Position numbers and translations under genes: made by a program. The notes under the pieces are model-generated. The model had not been told where the DNA came from and did no database searches. It saw nothing but the letters and a program-made list of their open reading frames with translations. Below, piece after piece: positions 39,115-47,868 of a stretch of 50,892 nucleotides of DNA. The stretch comes from an uncultured Roseburia sp. (GTDB lineage: Bacteria; Bacillota; Clostridia; Lachnospirales; Lachnospiraceae), in NCBI GenBank assembly GCA_947642555.1, contig CANRSX010000035.1:1-50892 (forward strand), given 5' to 3'. Position 1 is the first letter of the stretch. Each line of letters begins with the position of its first letter.

Positions 39115-40131
39115 TCAGATCAGAATCTTACTTTTCATGCTAAATGCCAGATGACGGAACTTGCTGTCGGACACGATCTTGATCAGACCGCGCACCACGC
39201 ACTCCTCCGGCTCGTCGCAGGTGTTGATGCCGATGCCGGTGATCTGGCCGAACAGCTCGTCCAGCTTATGGATCCGCGAGCTTCCCCCGGTGATATAGAT
39301 GCCGGAATGGATGATGTCGCGGGCCAGCTCGGGCGGCGTCTTCTCCAGGATCATCTTGATGGAGTTGCAGATCGTATTGAGGTTGTCCTTGATCGCGTCG
39401 TAGACCACCGCGCCGGAGAGCTCCATCTCAATGGGCAGGCCGCTGACAACGTCCCTCCCCACCACAGTCATGGTCTCGAGATTGCCCGGCACGCCGGATC
39501 CCAGCTCCTCCTTCATGCTCTGCGCGGTCTTCTGCCCGATCACAAGGTTGTACTTGCGCTTGACATGCGTGATGATCGACTCGTCGATCCGGTTCCCGCC
39601 GGAGTGCAGAAGGTCGCTTAAGACGAGCCCGCCAAGGGAGATCACCGAGATCTCCGTGGTATCCGCGCCGATGTCCACGATCATGATGCCCGTCGGCTGA
39701 TTGACGTCGAGCCCCAGGCCCACGGCGTCCGCGATCGGTTTCTCGCAGAGCAGCACGTTTTTCGGCTTGATCTTACTTTTGTAGAACATATCAAAAAACG
39801 CCTTTTTCTCCACCTCCGTGATATCGGTCGGAACCGCGACGATAAACTCCGCGCCGCGCAGCTTTCCTTTTGTATTCCGCTCCAGGAAGATCTGGAGCAT
39901 CGACTGGAGATTGTTAAAGTCCGCGATCACGCCGCCCACGACCGGAAACGTCACCTGGATGGCCTCAGGAGCCTTCTCATACATGGCGTACGCATGATCT
40001 CCGTAAGCGTAGATCTGATCCTTATTCACCAGTGCGATCGTGTTCTTTTCGTTTAAAATCTTATTGGTCGCCTTACAGTAAACCTTCATATTGCAGGTGC
40101 CAAGGTCAATTCCGTAAACGTTATTCGTCAT
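39115..40131 (-). CDS. mreB: Rod shape-determining actin homolog MreB
   Basis: 338 residues from ATG 40131 (GGGGAGAGAACA). YGIDLGTCNMKVYCK (phosphate 1), MIVDIGADTTEISVISLGGLVLS (phosphate 2) and GIYITGGSSRIHKLDELFG (adenosine motif) give the actin fold. Residue patterns fit MreB/Mbl but with divergences (GTCNMKVY in place of GTANTLVY), so it may be a clostridial MreB-like paralog. It directs lateral wall synthesis. It overlaps radC by 11 bases. Confidence 0.93.
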   Translation of the reverse strand: MTNNVYGIDLGTCNMKVYCKATNKILNEKNTIALVNKDQIYAYGDHAYAMYEKAPEAIQVTFPVVGGVIADFNNLQSMLQIFLERNTKGKLRGAEFIVAVPTDITEVEKKAFFDMFYKSKIKPKNVLLCEKPIADAVGLGLDVNQPTGIMIVDIGADTTEISVISLGGLVLSDLLHSGGNRIDESIITHVKRKYNLVIGQKTAQSMKEELGSGVPGNLETMTVVGRDVVSGLPIEMELSGAVVYDAIKDNLNTICNSIKMILEKTPPELARDIIHSGIYITGGSSRIHKLDELFGQITGIGINTCDEPEECVVRGLIKIVSDSKFRHLAFSMKSKILI

Positions 40132-40840
40132 TGTTCTCTCCCCTGTACAGAATTCTTTTGCATTCCATGTAGCTGTAGTAGGACTGATCACCCAGAATGA
40201 TGTGATCCACCAGCGGGATGCCCAGCATGCGGCCGCTTACCGCCACCTTCTCTGTCACGGCGTCATCCTCCGCGGACGGTCTGGCAATGCCGCTCGGATG
40301 ATTGTGCAGCAGAACCAGCTGGACTGCGCTGTGCTGTAATGCCGCGAGAAAGATCTCGCGTACCGGTACGCCCGTCACGGTCGCGCTCCCGACCGATAAG
40401 ATCTCGTCCGCCAGAAGCCTGCATTTTGCATCAAAAAACAGAACCAGAAGCTGCTCCTGCCGCTCATGGCGCAGGCGTTCCATGTAGCAGGCTGCGATGG
40501 ACGGCGGATTGTTTAACATAAGCTTCCTGCGATAGCGCGTCTCCGATATCCGTTTCGACAGCTCTGCGATACATTTCAGCTGAATGGCTTTGACCTGGCC
40601 GATCCCGCAGATCTTTTGCATCTCCTCAAAGGGAATCTCATAGAGATTCAGAAGGTTCTGGTTCCCCTTGCTTAAGAATTCCTGTGATACTTCGATGGAT
40701 TTTCTTCCATGTGTCCCGGAACGGATGATGACGGCCAGAAGCTCAGCATCGCTTAACGATCCGGGGCCGGATTTCAGAAACTTCTCATAGGGTTTCTCGG
40801 AATCCGGCAGTTCTTTTACGGTTGTAAATTTCTCATTCAT
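40121..40840 (-). CDS. radC: RadC-family JAB-domain protein
   Basis: 239 residues. An HhH region (YEIPFEEMQKICGIGQVKAIQLK, about 66-88) precedes a JAB/MPN domain with HNHPSGIARPSAEDDAVTEKVA (about 185-206), the metal motif HxHPSG. Despite the name, its repair role is not established. Placed before mreB as in many Firmicutes. ATG 40840 lies behind GAGAGTTAAGACAGT. Confidence 0.95.
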   Translation of the reverse strand: MNEKFTTVKELPDSEKPYEKFLKSGPGSLSDAELLAVIIRSGTHGRKSIEVSQEFLSKGNQNLLNLYEIPFEEMQKICGIGQVKAIQLKCIAELSKRISETRYRRKLMLNNPPSIAACYMERLRHERQEQLLVLFFDAKCRLLADEILSVGSATVTGVPVREIFLAALQHSAVQLVLLHNHPSGIARPSAEDDAVTEKVAVSGRMLGIPLVDHIILGDQSYYSYMECKRILYRGENNDE

Positions 40841-40882
40841 ACTGTCTTAACTCTCTCCCGAAAGACAGCTGAATCTATTTTA

Positions 40883-42178
40883 TCATATCACGCCGTGCGG
40901 CACAAGATTTCGTTCCTTAAGTTTTTGTAAAGTTTTCAGAATCCCGGTTTTGGCGTGATACCAGGTCAGTCCGCCCTGAAAATAGACGGCATACGGCGGC
41001 TTTACGGGCCCGTCCGCGGAGAGCTCGATCGAGGAGCCCTGCACAAACGCGCCCGCCGCCATGATCACATCGCTGTCATAGCCCGGCATCGCCCACGGCT
41101 CCGGCGTCACGTAGCTGTCCACCGGCGCGGCCGCCTGGATCCCCTCGCAGAACGCGATCAGCGCCTCCGGCTTGTGGAAGGAAATCGCCTGAATGATGTC
41201 GTGGCGGCTCTCCGATCCGTCCGGTATCACGTCGAATCCAAGCTTTTCATAGATGTTTGCCGCAAAAATCGCTCCCTTTAACGCGCCTGCCGTCACGACC
41301 GGCGCAAGGAACAGTCCCTGGTAAAAGGACTGGAGGATCCCTAAGGACGCGCCGACCTCCTTCCCGAGTCCCGGGGAGGTCAGACGGTACGCGGCGTTTT
41401 CCACGCACTCTGATGTTCCGACGAGATAGCCGCCCACCGGCGCAAGGCCGCCGCCCGGGTTTTTGATCAGGGAGCCTACGATTAAGTCCGCGCCGACCTC
41501 GAGCGGCTCCCGCTCCTCCACGAATTCGCCGTAGCAGTTGTCCACCATGCAGATGATGTCCGGGCGGATGCTTTTGATAAACGCCACGAGCTCCCCGATC
41601 CGCGCCACCGAGAGGGTCCGGCGCGGCGCATAGCCCTTCGAGCGCTGGATCGTGACCATCCTCGTGCGCGGGCCAATGGCGTTTCGGATACCTTCGTAGT
41701 CGAATTCCCCGTCGGGCAGCAGGTCGACCTGCCGGTAGGTGACGCCGTACTCCGCGAGGGATCCCTTTGACGGGCGGATGCCGATCACCTCCTCCAAGGT
41801 GTCATAGGGCTTTCCCACCGGCGAGAGCAGCTCGTCCCCTGGCCGCAGGTTCGACATCAGCGCAAGCGCGAGCGCGTGCGTGCCGCAGGTGATCTGCGGG
41901 CGCACCAGGGCGTCCTCCCCCTTAAAACAGGTGGCGTACACCTTCTCTAAGGTTTCCCGGCCCAGGTCATTGTAGCCATAGCCCGAGGTCGCGTTGAAGC
42001 ACTCCGCGCTGACCCGGTTCTCCTGCATGGCCTGTAAGACCTTTAACTGATTGTACTCGGCTGTGGCATCGATGGCGGAAAACCGCTCTTTTAAGGAGGC
42101 CTCGACGGCTTCGCCGAAGGCGTATACCTCCCGGGAGATGCCCAGTTTTTCATATTGTTCCACTAATAACTGATTCAT
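40883..42178 (-). CDS. Methionine gamma-lyase family (YnbB / aluminium resistance) PLP protein
   Basis: 431 residues. The N-terminal EYNQLKVLQAMQENRVSAECFNATSGYGYNDLGRETLEKVYA, then IICMVDNCYGEFVEEREP and ADLIVGSLIKNPGGGLAPVGGYLVG, define the fold-type I family with the PLP Lys in SLIKN. Members are called aluminium resistance proteins or YnbB; the true substrate is uncertain. ATG 42178 has ACGGAGTAAT. The HEPN gene ends 2 bases before its start codon, so they may be cotranscribed. Confidence 0.9.
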   Translation of the reverse strand: MNQLLVEQYEKLGISREVYAFGEAVEASLKERFSAIDATAEYNQLKVLQAMQENRVSAECFNATSGYGYNDLGRETLEKVYATCFKGEDALVRPQITCGTHALALALMSNLRPGDELLSPVGKPYDTLEEVIGIRPSKGSLAEYGVTYRQVDLLPDGEFDYEGIRNAIGPRTRMVTIQRSKGYAPRRTLSVARIGELVAFIKSIRPDIICMVDNCYGEFVEEREPLEVGADLIVGSLIKNPGGGLAPVGGYLVGTSECVENAAYRLTSPGLGKEVGASLGILQSFYQGLFLAPVVTAGALKGAIFAANIYEKLGFDVIPDGSESRHDIIQAISFHKPEALIAFCEGIQAAAPVDSYVTPEPWAMPGYDSDVIMAAGAFVQGSSIELSADGPVKPPYAVYFQGGLTWYHAKTGILKTLQKLKERNLVPHGVI

Positions 42179-42179
42179 A

Positions 42180-42599
42180 TTACTCCGTTTCAATATTCTT
42201 TTTATCAGCAGGAATAAGAGAATGTTCAAAACATTCTAACAATTGAGAAACAAAATTAATCTGTTCACAAACCTCTTCACCCGAAACGATATAAAAATCA
42301 TCGTAATCGCTTTTTTCCCTTTTCTGTTGTAACCTTCCCAGATTTCGGCCAAATAACTTATCAATCTTTCCAGTTGCCACATAGGTTTTATTGAAGTATG
42401 AAATTACATCTTTATGTCGTTTAAAATCAATTTCTTCCAGCGCCAAAACAGCTTTTATACCATAAAATGCAGCATAATAGGAGCGGTTCATAGCATCTCT
42501 GTAATGTTTATTCTGATAACATTCTTTTGCAACCAGTAACGTTTCCTGTGCGAGGTTCATTCGGTATCTGCACAATTCGTTTTTTTTATGATCCATCAA
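42180..42599 (-). CDS. HEPN-domain protein (UPF0332-like)
   Basis: 139 residues. NRSYYAAFYGIKAVLALEE, RHKDVISYFNKTYVATG and KREKSDYDDFY are typical of UPF0332/HEPN proteins paired with MNT nucleotidyltransferases. The RNase motif Rx4-6H seen in active HEPN toxins is not evident. The gene overlaps the MNT gene by 14 bases. ATG 42599 has TTGATGGATC nearby. It is probably half of a two-gene toxin-antitoxin type module, perhaps with altered activity. Confidence 0.82.
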   Translation of the reverse strand: MMDHKKNELCRYRMNLAQETLLVAKECYQNKHYRDAMNRSYYAAFYGIKAVLALEEIDFKRHKDVISYFNKTYVATGKIDKLFGRNLGRLQQKREKSDYDDFYIVSGEEVCEQINFVSQLLECFEHSLIPADKKNIETE

Positions 42600-42927
42600 T
42601 CACAATCCCTTCTTTCTGAATATTCGTATAAAAGGGCAGTGTTCCAAGCCAGTATTCATACTGCTCCATATTTTTTATAATCACACTGATTTCAATCCCA
42701 TAATTCATCAGAATATCATAGGCTGCATCATAAATCGAATTCTCTTTTTGCCTGATATCTGTATCAGACAATCTGGTTAAAATCATAATGTCTACATCGG
42801 AACCCTCATGATAATCTCCCCGTGCATAAGATCCATAGACAATTGTTTTTACATGTGTCGAACCCAAAATCGCATGTATCTGTGAAACAAATATCTGCAG
42901 GATATCCTGGATTTTTTCCATTCGCAA
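42586..42927 (-). CDS. MNT-type minimal nucleotidyltransferase
   Basis: 113 residues. GSYARGDYHEGSDVDIMI (about 32-49) has the GSxxRG and SDxD metal motif, and a third acidic residue lies near EISVII. MNT antitoxins AMPylate their HEPN partner. ATG 42927 has GGGAGGAATTGCG. It precedes and overlaps the HEPN gene, the order for this module. Confidence 0.88.
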   Translation of the reverse strand: MRMEKIQDILQIFVSQIHAILGSTHVKTIVYGSYARGDYHEGSDVDIMILTRLSDTDIRQKENSIYDAAYDILMNYGIEISVIIKNMEQYEYWLGTLPFYTNIQKEGIVIDGS

Positions 42928-42942
42928 TTCCTCCCTGATCTA

Positions 42943-43332
42943 TCAGTTTTCTGTCATCTTCTGTAAATCCTGGCAAAACCTTTCATAATCGAATTTTCCC
43001 CTGGTTCTGACTTTCTTCACAGCTTCCAGTATCGTATTTTTCATGATGGCAGTTTTTTCTTTGCTGTCCGCATTATAATATTCGTCAAAATCCATTCTGA
43101 TATCGATACAGGCACAGCGTGCATTTCCGATAAACCTGACCTTTTCTTTCCACTTCCCCTGATGATATAAATCCTTAGGAGCACATTGAGGACATATACC
43201 AATTATGTTTAAAATCTCACTGTATTCCTTATCTTTAAAGTATTCATAACACGTTTGGCAATAGCGATATACACTTTCATTTATGCCATATTGCTGAGTA
43301 AAATAAGCAGGAGAATTAATGTTTAGTTCCAA
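42943..43332 (-). CDS. Unknown small protein, possibly an immunity-type protein
   Basis: 129 residues. CQTC and CPQC motifs (about 25-28 and 48-51) suggest a zinc site. The C-terminal half (IDIRMDFDEYYNADSKEKTAIMKNTILEAVKKV) recalls Imm44-like immunity proteins, which have the same beta-turn-helix pattern. That resemblance is weak and from memory. No toxin gene is next to it. ATG 43332 lies behind GAGGTGATAACGT. Confidence 0.5.
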   Translation of the reverse strand: MELNINSPAYFTQQYGINESVYRYCQTCYEYFKDKEYSEILNIIGICPQCAPKDLYHQGKWKEKVRFIGNARCACIDIRMDFDEYYNADSKEKTAIMKNTILEAVKKVRTRGKFDYERFCQDLQKMTEN

Positions 43333-43355
43333 ACGTTATCACCTCAGATTCCACT

Positions 43356-44099
43356 TTATAAATAATTCCAAAAAGATAGTATTTTTTCACAACATGCTTC
43401 TGGCGATAATTCACAGGTGTCCAGGCACAGATCGTATCCATCTTTCGGATAAAGATATTCCAAAGAAGCTTTTGCCGACCCTGCATGCCTGTCCCCGCGC
43501 AGCTTTTCCCTTTTTTCCAGTTCTTCTGGCGGGCATGTAATCTGAACCCGAATCAGATCATAACCACGCAGCCCCCGGATCAGCTGCTCATAAATGCGCT
43601 CGCTTGTAATCGCATGATCAATGATCACACCCTGACCGGCATTTAAAAGACTGGATACCCGCCAGGTAAGTTCAGGAGATATTTCAAACACATCATCCTC
43701 ATAAATCGGCTCTTCGGCTGTCATTGTTAAAAAATCATCAATCGAAACAATAGCGTATTCTTCGTTTCGCCTGTCTTTCAGCGCGGCCTGCAGCGCCTTT
43801 GCCAGGGTGGATTTTCCGCTGCTGGATGCACCGTTTAATAAAATTGCTTTTAATGATGATACCTGTTTCCCAAAATCATACAATTCATCCGGACAGATGT
43901 CCTGTCCGTCAGGCCATACAACGGTGTATCCGTCTGTCGTGACCCGTTTAAAATATTCGTAAAGACGCAGTTTCCCGTACCATTCGCCTTTTATATATGG
44001 TTCGACGTCAAAATATTTTTTTTCGCCGTTATCAAATGTGATCAGTAACTGATATGCACAGACGGCTTCTGCAGAAATCGCAGTGGGTCGTAGTTTCAT
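43356..44099 (-). CDS. DUF2442 domain fused to a chloramphenicol-phosphotransferase-like kinase
   Basis: 247 residues from ATG 44099 (TTGGAGGAATT). Residues 1-80 form a DUF2442 domain (AYQLLITFDNGEKKYFDVEPYIKG and YTVVWPDGQDICPDELY). From about 85, KAILLNGASSSGKSTLAKALQ is the Walker A of a CPT-like kinase, with IVSIDDFL and GQGVIIDHAITSERIYEQL and an RVQITCPPEELEKRE lid. DUF2442 usually pairs with toxin-antitoxin DUF4160 and stands alone. No stop or frameshift separates the parts, so it is a true fusion. Substrate unknown; a small-molecule phosphotransferase is plausible. Confidence 0.8.
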   Translation of the reverse strand: MKLRPTAISAEAVCAYQLLITFDNGEKKYFDVEPYIKGEWYGKLRLYEYFKRVTTDGYTVVWPDGQDICPDELYDFGKQVSSLKAILLNGASSSGKSTLAKALQAALKDRRNEEYAIVSIDDFLTMTAEEPIYEDDVFEISPELTWRVSSLLNAGQGVIIDHAITSERIYEQLIRGLRGYDLIRVQITCPPEELEKREKLRGDRHAGSAKASLEYLYPKDGYDLCLDTCELSPEACCEKILSFWNYL

Positions 44100-44203
44100 A
44101 AATTCCTCCAAAGTCTTTAACGCAGTGGATCTGTCTTAACTTCCTTTTAAACCGCTGCATTTCATAATCACAGCCATCATATTAGCAAAGATCACCCGGA
44201 AAA

Positions 44204-44770
44204 TCAATCCGAAACCGTGTGAATTTCCCGCATCATCATATACTCATTCAGAAGCGTGCCGTCCTTTAAACGGATCGCATTCGGACGGACGCCGGTAATC
44301 CGGAATCCCATCTTCTCATACAGATTCCTTGCCCTGGTATTTCCCTCCACAAAATCCAGCTCCAGCTGCATCACGCCCGCTCTGTTTTCTGCCAGGCGGA
44401 TCAGCTCCTGAAACATCCTTGTTCCGATCCCCTGATTCCAGAATGCACGGAGTATGGCAATATCCACAACGGCTCTGTGCTGTGTTTTGATCCCTTTGAA
44501 AAAACTGATCCCGCACATCCCGACCACTTTGTCCTCCACGATGCACACGATCATCGCCTCGTCGGGGGATGCGTTCTTCTGCTCAAATAGCAGTTTCTCG
44601 CTTTCCGCCGTGTATTTCCCGCATTCTTCCGGGTAGCGCAGAATAAATTCCGTTTCTCCCGCGGAAACATACAGGTAATCCAAAGCACTTTTTACATCTT
44701 CTTCCTTCGGACTGCGCAGCAATGCCCTTCGGCCATCCTTCAGCGCAAACCATATCTCTTCCATCCTCAT
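44204..44770 (-). CDS. GNAT-family N-acetyltransferase
   Basis: 188 residues from ATG 44770, with AAAAGGAAACGGAC. A GNAT fold runs through: the acetyl-CoA loop NQGIGTRMFQELIRLAE (about 120-136), and NTRARNLYEKMGFRITGV (about 150-167), with EYMMMREI ending. Substrate unknown. It lies just downstream of a broken homolog of the same family, suggesting duplication and decay. Confidence 0.88.
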   Translation of the reverse strand: MRMEEIWFALKDGRRALLRSPKEEDVKSALDYLYVSAGETEFILRYPEECGKYTAESEKLLFEQKNASPDEAMIVCIVEDKVVGMCGISFFKGIKTQHRAVVDIAILRAFWNQGIGTRMFQELIRLAENRAGVMQLELDFVEGNTRARNLYEKMGFRITGVRPNAIRLKDGTLLNEYMMMREIHTVSD

Positions 44771-44810
44771 AATGTCCGTTTCCTTTTCACCTGCAATGAT
44801 CCCGTTGTTT

Positions 44811-45205
44811 TCACACGTTTTCAGACATTTGTCTCCCACTCCCCAGCTTTTTCATCATCCAGTACGCATCGGCAAAGGAGCCGTCCGCATACTTCATATT
44901 GTCGTGAAAGGTTCCGTATCTTTGAAATCCAAGCTTCTCATACAGCGCGATCGCGGGCTTATTGCCGGCAATTACCTCCAGCTTTGCCTGTTCGTAACCC
45001 AGCTTTTCCGCCACATCCAACACCGTCTTTAGCATTGCTCCGCCGATTCCCAGGCCGCAGTATTCCTGATATAAGGCAATCGCGAACTTTCCGCAGCGGT
45101 GATCTTCGGATAACGGAGCAGATCACCGGCGTCGTGCTCACTGGCGCTTCTTAAAATGATCTCTCTTCCCTTTTTATCCTTTATGGTAACGGGGCTGATG
45201 TGCAT
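44811..45205 (-). pseudogene. Broken GNAT acetyltransferase
   Basis: The N-terminus (MHISPVTIKDKKGREIILRS from ATG 45205, good GGAGGGAGAC site) and the C-terminus (CGLGIGGAMLKTVLDVAEKL and FQRYGTFHDNMKYADG, ending at 44811) belong to one GNAT protein but are in different frames. About 55 internal residues between DLLRY and KFAIALY are missing, an internal deletion. A third frame would be needed to read across the join. No active protein is expected. Confidence 0.8.
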
Positions 45206-46065
45206 GACTGTCTCCCTCCTTCCTGCCGTAAAAAATATGGGTGAATCAGAAGAGTGGTACAAAATGACAGCCGTTCAGGATCCGTTTCAAAAACAGGTCT
45301 GGGAGAACCGTTTCGTTCCAATGCATTCAAAATCTTTCTAAAACCGGTATTCCGCCCCTCTGTCAGATGCATTTCCTTTAAAAATTCACCAATGCGACGG
45401 TTACGATATCGTCTGTTAAATACACGATAAGTCCGCAGTCCTTCCTCGGTAATGGAACGATCCGCACCGGGATGGCTGACAATCTCAATTCGGTCCGGCA
45501 AAACACGCACTTCAATCGGTTCACGGACATCATACCCCTTGTGATATGCGGCATTGCAGAGACTCTCTTCCACAGCGGCATAGGGGTAGTTGAAAAAGCG
45601 ATCAGCTTCCGCACGGTCTGGATACTTTATGATCTGCTCTGTGATGATGTTATTATGGATATATAACAATGCATCACGGAGCTGCTGATGTAAGGGACCT
45701 TTGAATGTTTTTTCGATAATTTTATCCCCGCCTAAGTCATCCGGAAACTGGACAACATCAATCTGCGCATAAGGAAAGAATCTTTGCGGCTCCAGGCTGA
45801 AAAACATGAGGCCGACATTTTTCGGTTTGGTGTATTCCGGCAGGGAATTTACAATATTCATATTCCGGCACAGATCCACAAACTCCATATGTTTTGATTC
45901 TTCATAGAGAGAACTGCCGATCTCTTTCAGGTAAGCCTGAATCAGCGTAAGGTTCAGATCTGTCAGATCGGCTTCATGATTGATTCTGTCATCAAAAGGA
46001 ACATTATTTGCAAGGTTGTACAGATCCCTTTTTTCTTCTTCAGATGGAGCTATGGTGCTGGCCAT
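45181..46065 (-). CDS. Truncated AlbA_2/HATPase_c_4 regulator-like protein
   Basis: 294 residues. The body (LYNLANNVPFDDRINHEADLTDLNLTLIQAYLKEIG, then KNVGLMFFSLEPQRFFPYAQIDVVQF, NYPYAAVEESLCNAAYHKGYD and GRNTGFRKILNALERNGSPRPVFETD) matches the middle and ATP-binding end of AlbA_2-type transcription-regulator proteins usually about 450-550 residues. The N-terminal AlbA_2 DNA-binding domain is absent. A good ribosome binding site (GGAGGTGAGGG) does stand before ATG 46065, so a shortened product may be made, but it is probably a remnant. Confidence 0.65.
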   Translation of the reverse strand: MASTIAPSEEEKRDLYNLANNVPFDDRINHEADLTDLNLTLIQAYLKEIGSSLYEESKHMEFVDLCRNMNIVNSLPEYTKPKNVGLMFFSLEPQRFFPYAQIDVVQFPDDLGGDKIIEKTFKGPLHQQLRDALLYIHNNIITEQIIKYPDRAEADRFFNYPYAAVEESLCNAAYHKGYDVREPIEVRVLPDRIEIVSHPGADRSITEEGLRTYRVFNRRYRNRRIGEFLKEMHLTEGRNTGFRKILNALERNGSPRPVFETDPERLSFCTTLLIHPYFLRQEGGRQSCTSAPLP

Positions 46066-46084
46066 GATCCCTCACCTCCATTTT

Positions 46085-46579
46085 TCATTTTTCCAGCCCT
46101 TCTGCTTTCGCGCGGATTGCAAAAAATTCCTGAAATGTTTCCGGCTCGTCCGTGATCGTATCCCGAAGCAGAAGCAGTCTGCGCTTCCCGACTCTTCTGT
46201 CAAGTACTGCAAAGATTCTCACAATTAAATTATCACTGGTCAGACTCTTCTCAATGCTTTGATTGTCAAATTCCTCGAATGCCCTGTAAAAACACCGCTG
46301 GTCAAATACGCCCAGCTTTAAAGCCACATCATCCATATACGCATGCTCTTCTGTCATACGTCTGTGCCATTTCTCATCTTTGGGAAAGGATTCCGCCTTC
46401 ACCCAGTTATTCCAGTAGCATCCCCGGATGATCTCTTTTCCGTCATATCGGATCGCCGCGCGTCCCTCGTGATCGGGGCTTTTGCTGTATGACGTGGCAT
46501 AATACTGAATATGCCCCCGCAGGCTCTGCGCCAGATACTCCGTTTCAAGCTTTTTTCTGATTCCGCTCCATGTCGCCAT
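46085..46579 (-). CDS. SF0329-family protein, unknown function
   Basis: 164 residues from ATG 46579 (CAGGAGTACCTGC). MATWSGIRKKLE opens it, with RIRGHIQYYATSYSKSPDHEGRAAIRYDGKEI-like sequence (LRGHIQYYATSY, GRAAIRYDGKEIIRGC) and a helical C-terminal half. I recall this as the SF0329 family, of unknown function and often a small accessory gene. A longer frame up to 46948 overlaps the phosphorylase gene and is not real. Confidence 0.65.
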   Translation of the reverse strand: MATWSGIRKKLETEYLAQSLRGHIQYYATSYSKSPDHEGRAAIRYDGKEIIRGCYWNNWVKAESFPKDEKWHRRMTEEHAYMDDVALKLGVFDQRCFYRAFEEFDNQSIEKSLTSDNLIVRIFAVLDRRVGKRRLLLLRDTITDEPETFQEFFAIRAKAEGLEK

Positions 46580-46646
46580 CTGCAGGTACTCCTGTGTATT
46601 GTCTGTTTCCGGCAGGCTTTTCTGAATACGCTGCTGTACAGACCCG

Positions 46647-47405
46647 TTACCGGATAAACGCAGCAAGCCGTAACGCCGTCTCAAAACAGTTGATCTGATC
46701 CTTCTTCTCTTCGGGAGTTCCGAGGGTAACATTTTTCCACACCTCGCCGTCCACAAGATCACTGGCAAAAAAGAACGTATAGAATTCCCATCTGTGAAAG
46801 GTGCAGAGGGCCTGGAGGCCGGCGCTTTCCATCTCCACCGCAATACATCCCTCCGCTTTCCTTTTTGCCACATTCGCCTCGGTTTCCCGATAGATGGCGT
46901 CCGTCGTCCAGCTTCTGCCGGATACATAAGGGACCGATAACTGACCAAACAGTTCGGAAAGTTTTTTGCTGTTCGGGATCTCTATGTAATCGGCCGCTTT
47001 CTGAAAGTGATAAGAAAATCCCTCGTCTCTGTAGCTTTCCACCGGCACGATCAGCTTGCCGTCTGTCAGGGTATGATCCAGGGAACCGCAGGAGCCGAAT
47101 ACGATGAAGTTTGTCGCCCCGGTCAGAAAGTTCACTTCGTTCATGACAGCGCCTGCGCAGGCAGCGCCGATCGGCGACATATAAAATAAAATTTTATGAG
47201 TTCCGTCATGCAGCGAATACACCGGTATTTTCCCGTTTGCAGTAGCCGTACAGGTCTCCTCTTTACAATCATATCTTTTTAAAACATCCTCCAGTACCTG
47301 ATGCGAGAACGTCACAATACAGGTGTCGGAAATACTGCCTTTTGTATAAAAATTCTCCGGGCCAAGCAGCGGCCGTGATGTATCAAAACTGTCTGTAATA
47401 CCCAT
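46647..47405 (-). CDS. Nucleoside phosphorylase (PNP/UDP family)
   Basis: 252 residues. FIVFGSCGSLD, GRSWTTDAIYRET and CIAVEMESAGLQALC (Met-Glu ribose site) with FFASDLVDGEVW are the PNP_UDP_1 signature. It would cleave a nucleoside with phosphate; whether uridine, a purine or another base cannot be told. ATG 47405 has GGAGAACACA. It lies alone between accessory genes, so a salvage role is likely. Confidence 0.88.
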   Translation of the reverse strand: MGITDSFDTSRPLLGPENFYTKGSISDTCIVTFSHQVLEDVLKRYDCKEETCTATANGKIPVYSLHDGTHKILFYMSPIGAACAGAVMNEVNFLTGATNFIVFGSCGSLDHTLTDGKLIVPVESYRDEGFSYHFQKAADYIEIPNSKKLSELFGQLSVPYVSGRSWTTDAIYRETEANVAKRKAEGCIAVEMESAGLQALCTFHRWEFYTFFFASDLVDGEVWKNVTLGTPEEKKDQINCFETALRLAAFIR

Positions 47406-47436
47406 TGTGTTCTCCTTTCTTCCAGCGAACCTCCCG

Positions 47437-47868
47437 TCAGGCAGGGGCCTGAGGATTTCTGCGAATCTTAATCAGACGGAAAACGTCCTCATACAAACGA
47501 TCTTTGTCTTCCAGGTCGATCAGTAACCATCTCTGTCCATTCGCTTCCGGGGTCTGATGATAAATTTCAGATAATTCAGCCGTACATTCCGGCAGGATTG
47601 CCTCGACACGTGTCTTTTCTTTTGTGCCCACAACAATCATGACGGTAAAATAGTTTTCCTCCGGATATATCGTACATAATGTTTTTCCGGCTTTTCTGAA
47701 TTTTATATTCCAGCCCTTTTTCCAGCTGCATGAACTGTATTCTGTTTTTTCACTGCATTTATATATGTCCCTGATTTCTGTACAGAATTGCGTAAAAACA
47801 GAATTTCTGACATATTCGCTTATTTCTTTCATTGCGGGACAGTAATCCTTATCCTGTAAATCAATCAT
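47437..47868 (-). CDS. DUF3788 family protein
   Basis: 143 residues. CSWKKGWNIKFRKAGKTLCTIYPEENYFTVMIVVG is the DUF3788 core, with GQRWLLIDLEDKDRLYEDVFRLIKIRR ending it. The family has a beta-rich small-molecule-binding fold and no assigned function. The start overlaps the upstream GNAT stop by 8 bases, so the two are coupled. Confidence 0.82.
   Translation of the reverse strand: MIDLQDKDYCPAMKEISEYVRNSVFTQFCTEIRDIYKCSEKTEYSSCSWKKGWNIKFRKAGKTLCTIYPEENYFTVMIVVGTKEKTRVEAILPECTAELSEIYHQTPEANGQRWLLIDLEDKDRLYEDVFRLIKIRRNPQAPA

Noticed and set aside
46085..46948. 287-residue frame containing the SF0329-like protein
   Set aside because: The first 120 residues overlap the phosphorylase gene in another frame and are Arg/Pro-rich shadow sequence; ATG 46579 is supported.
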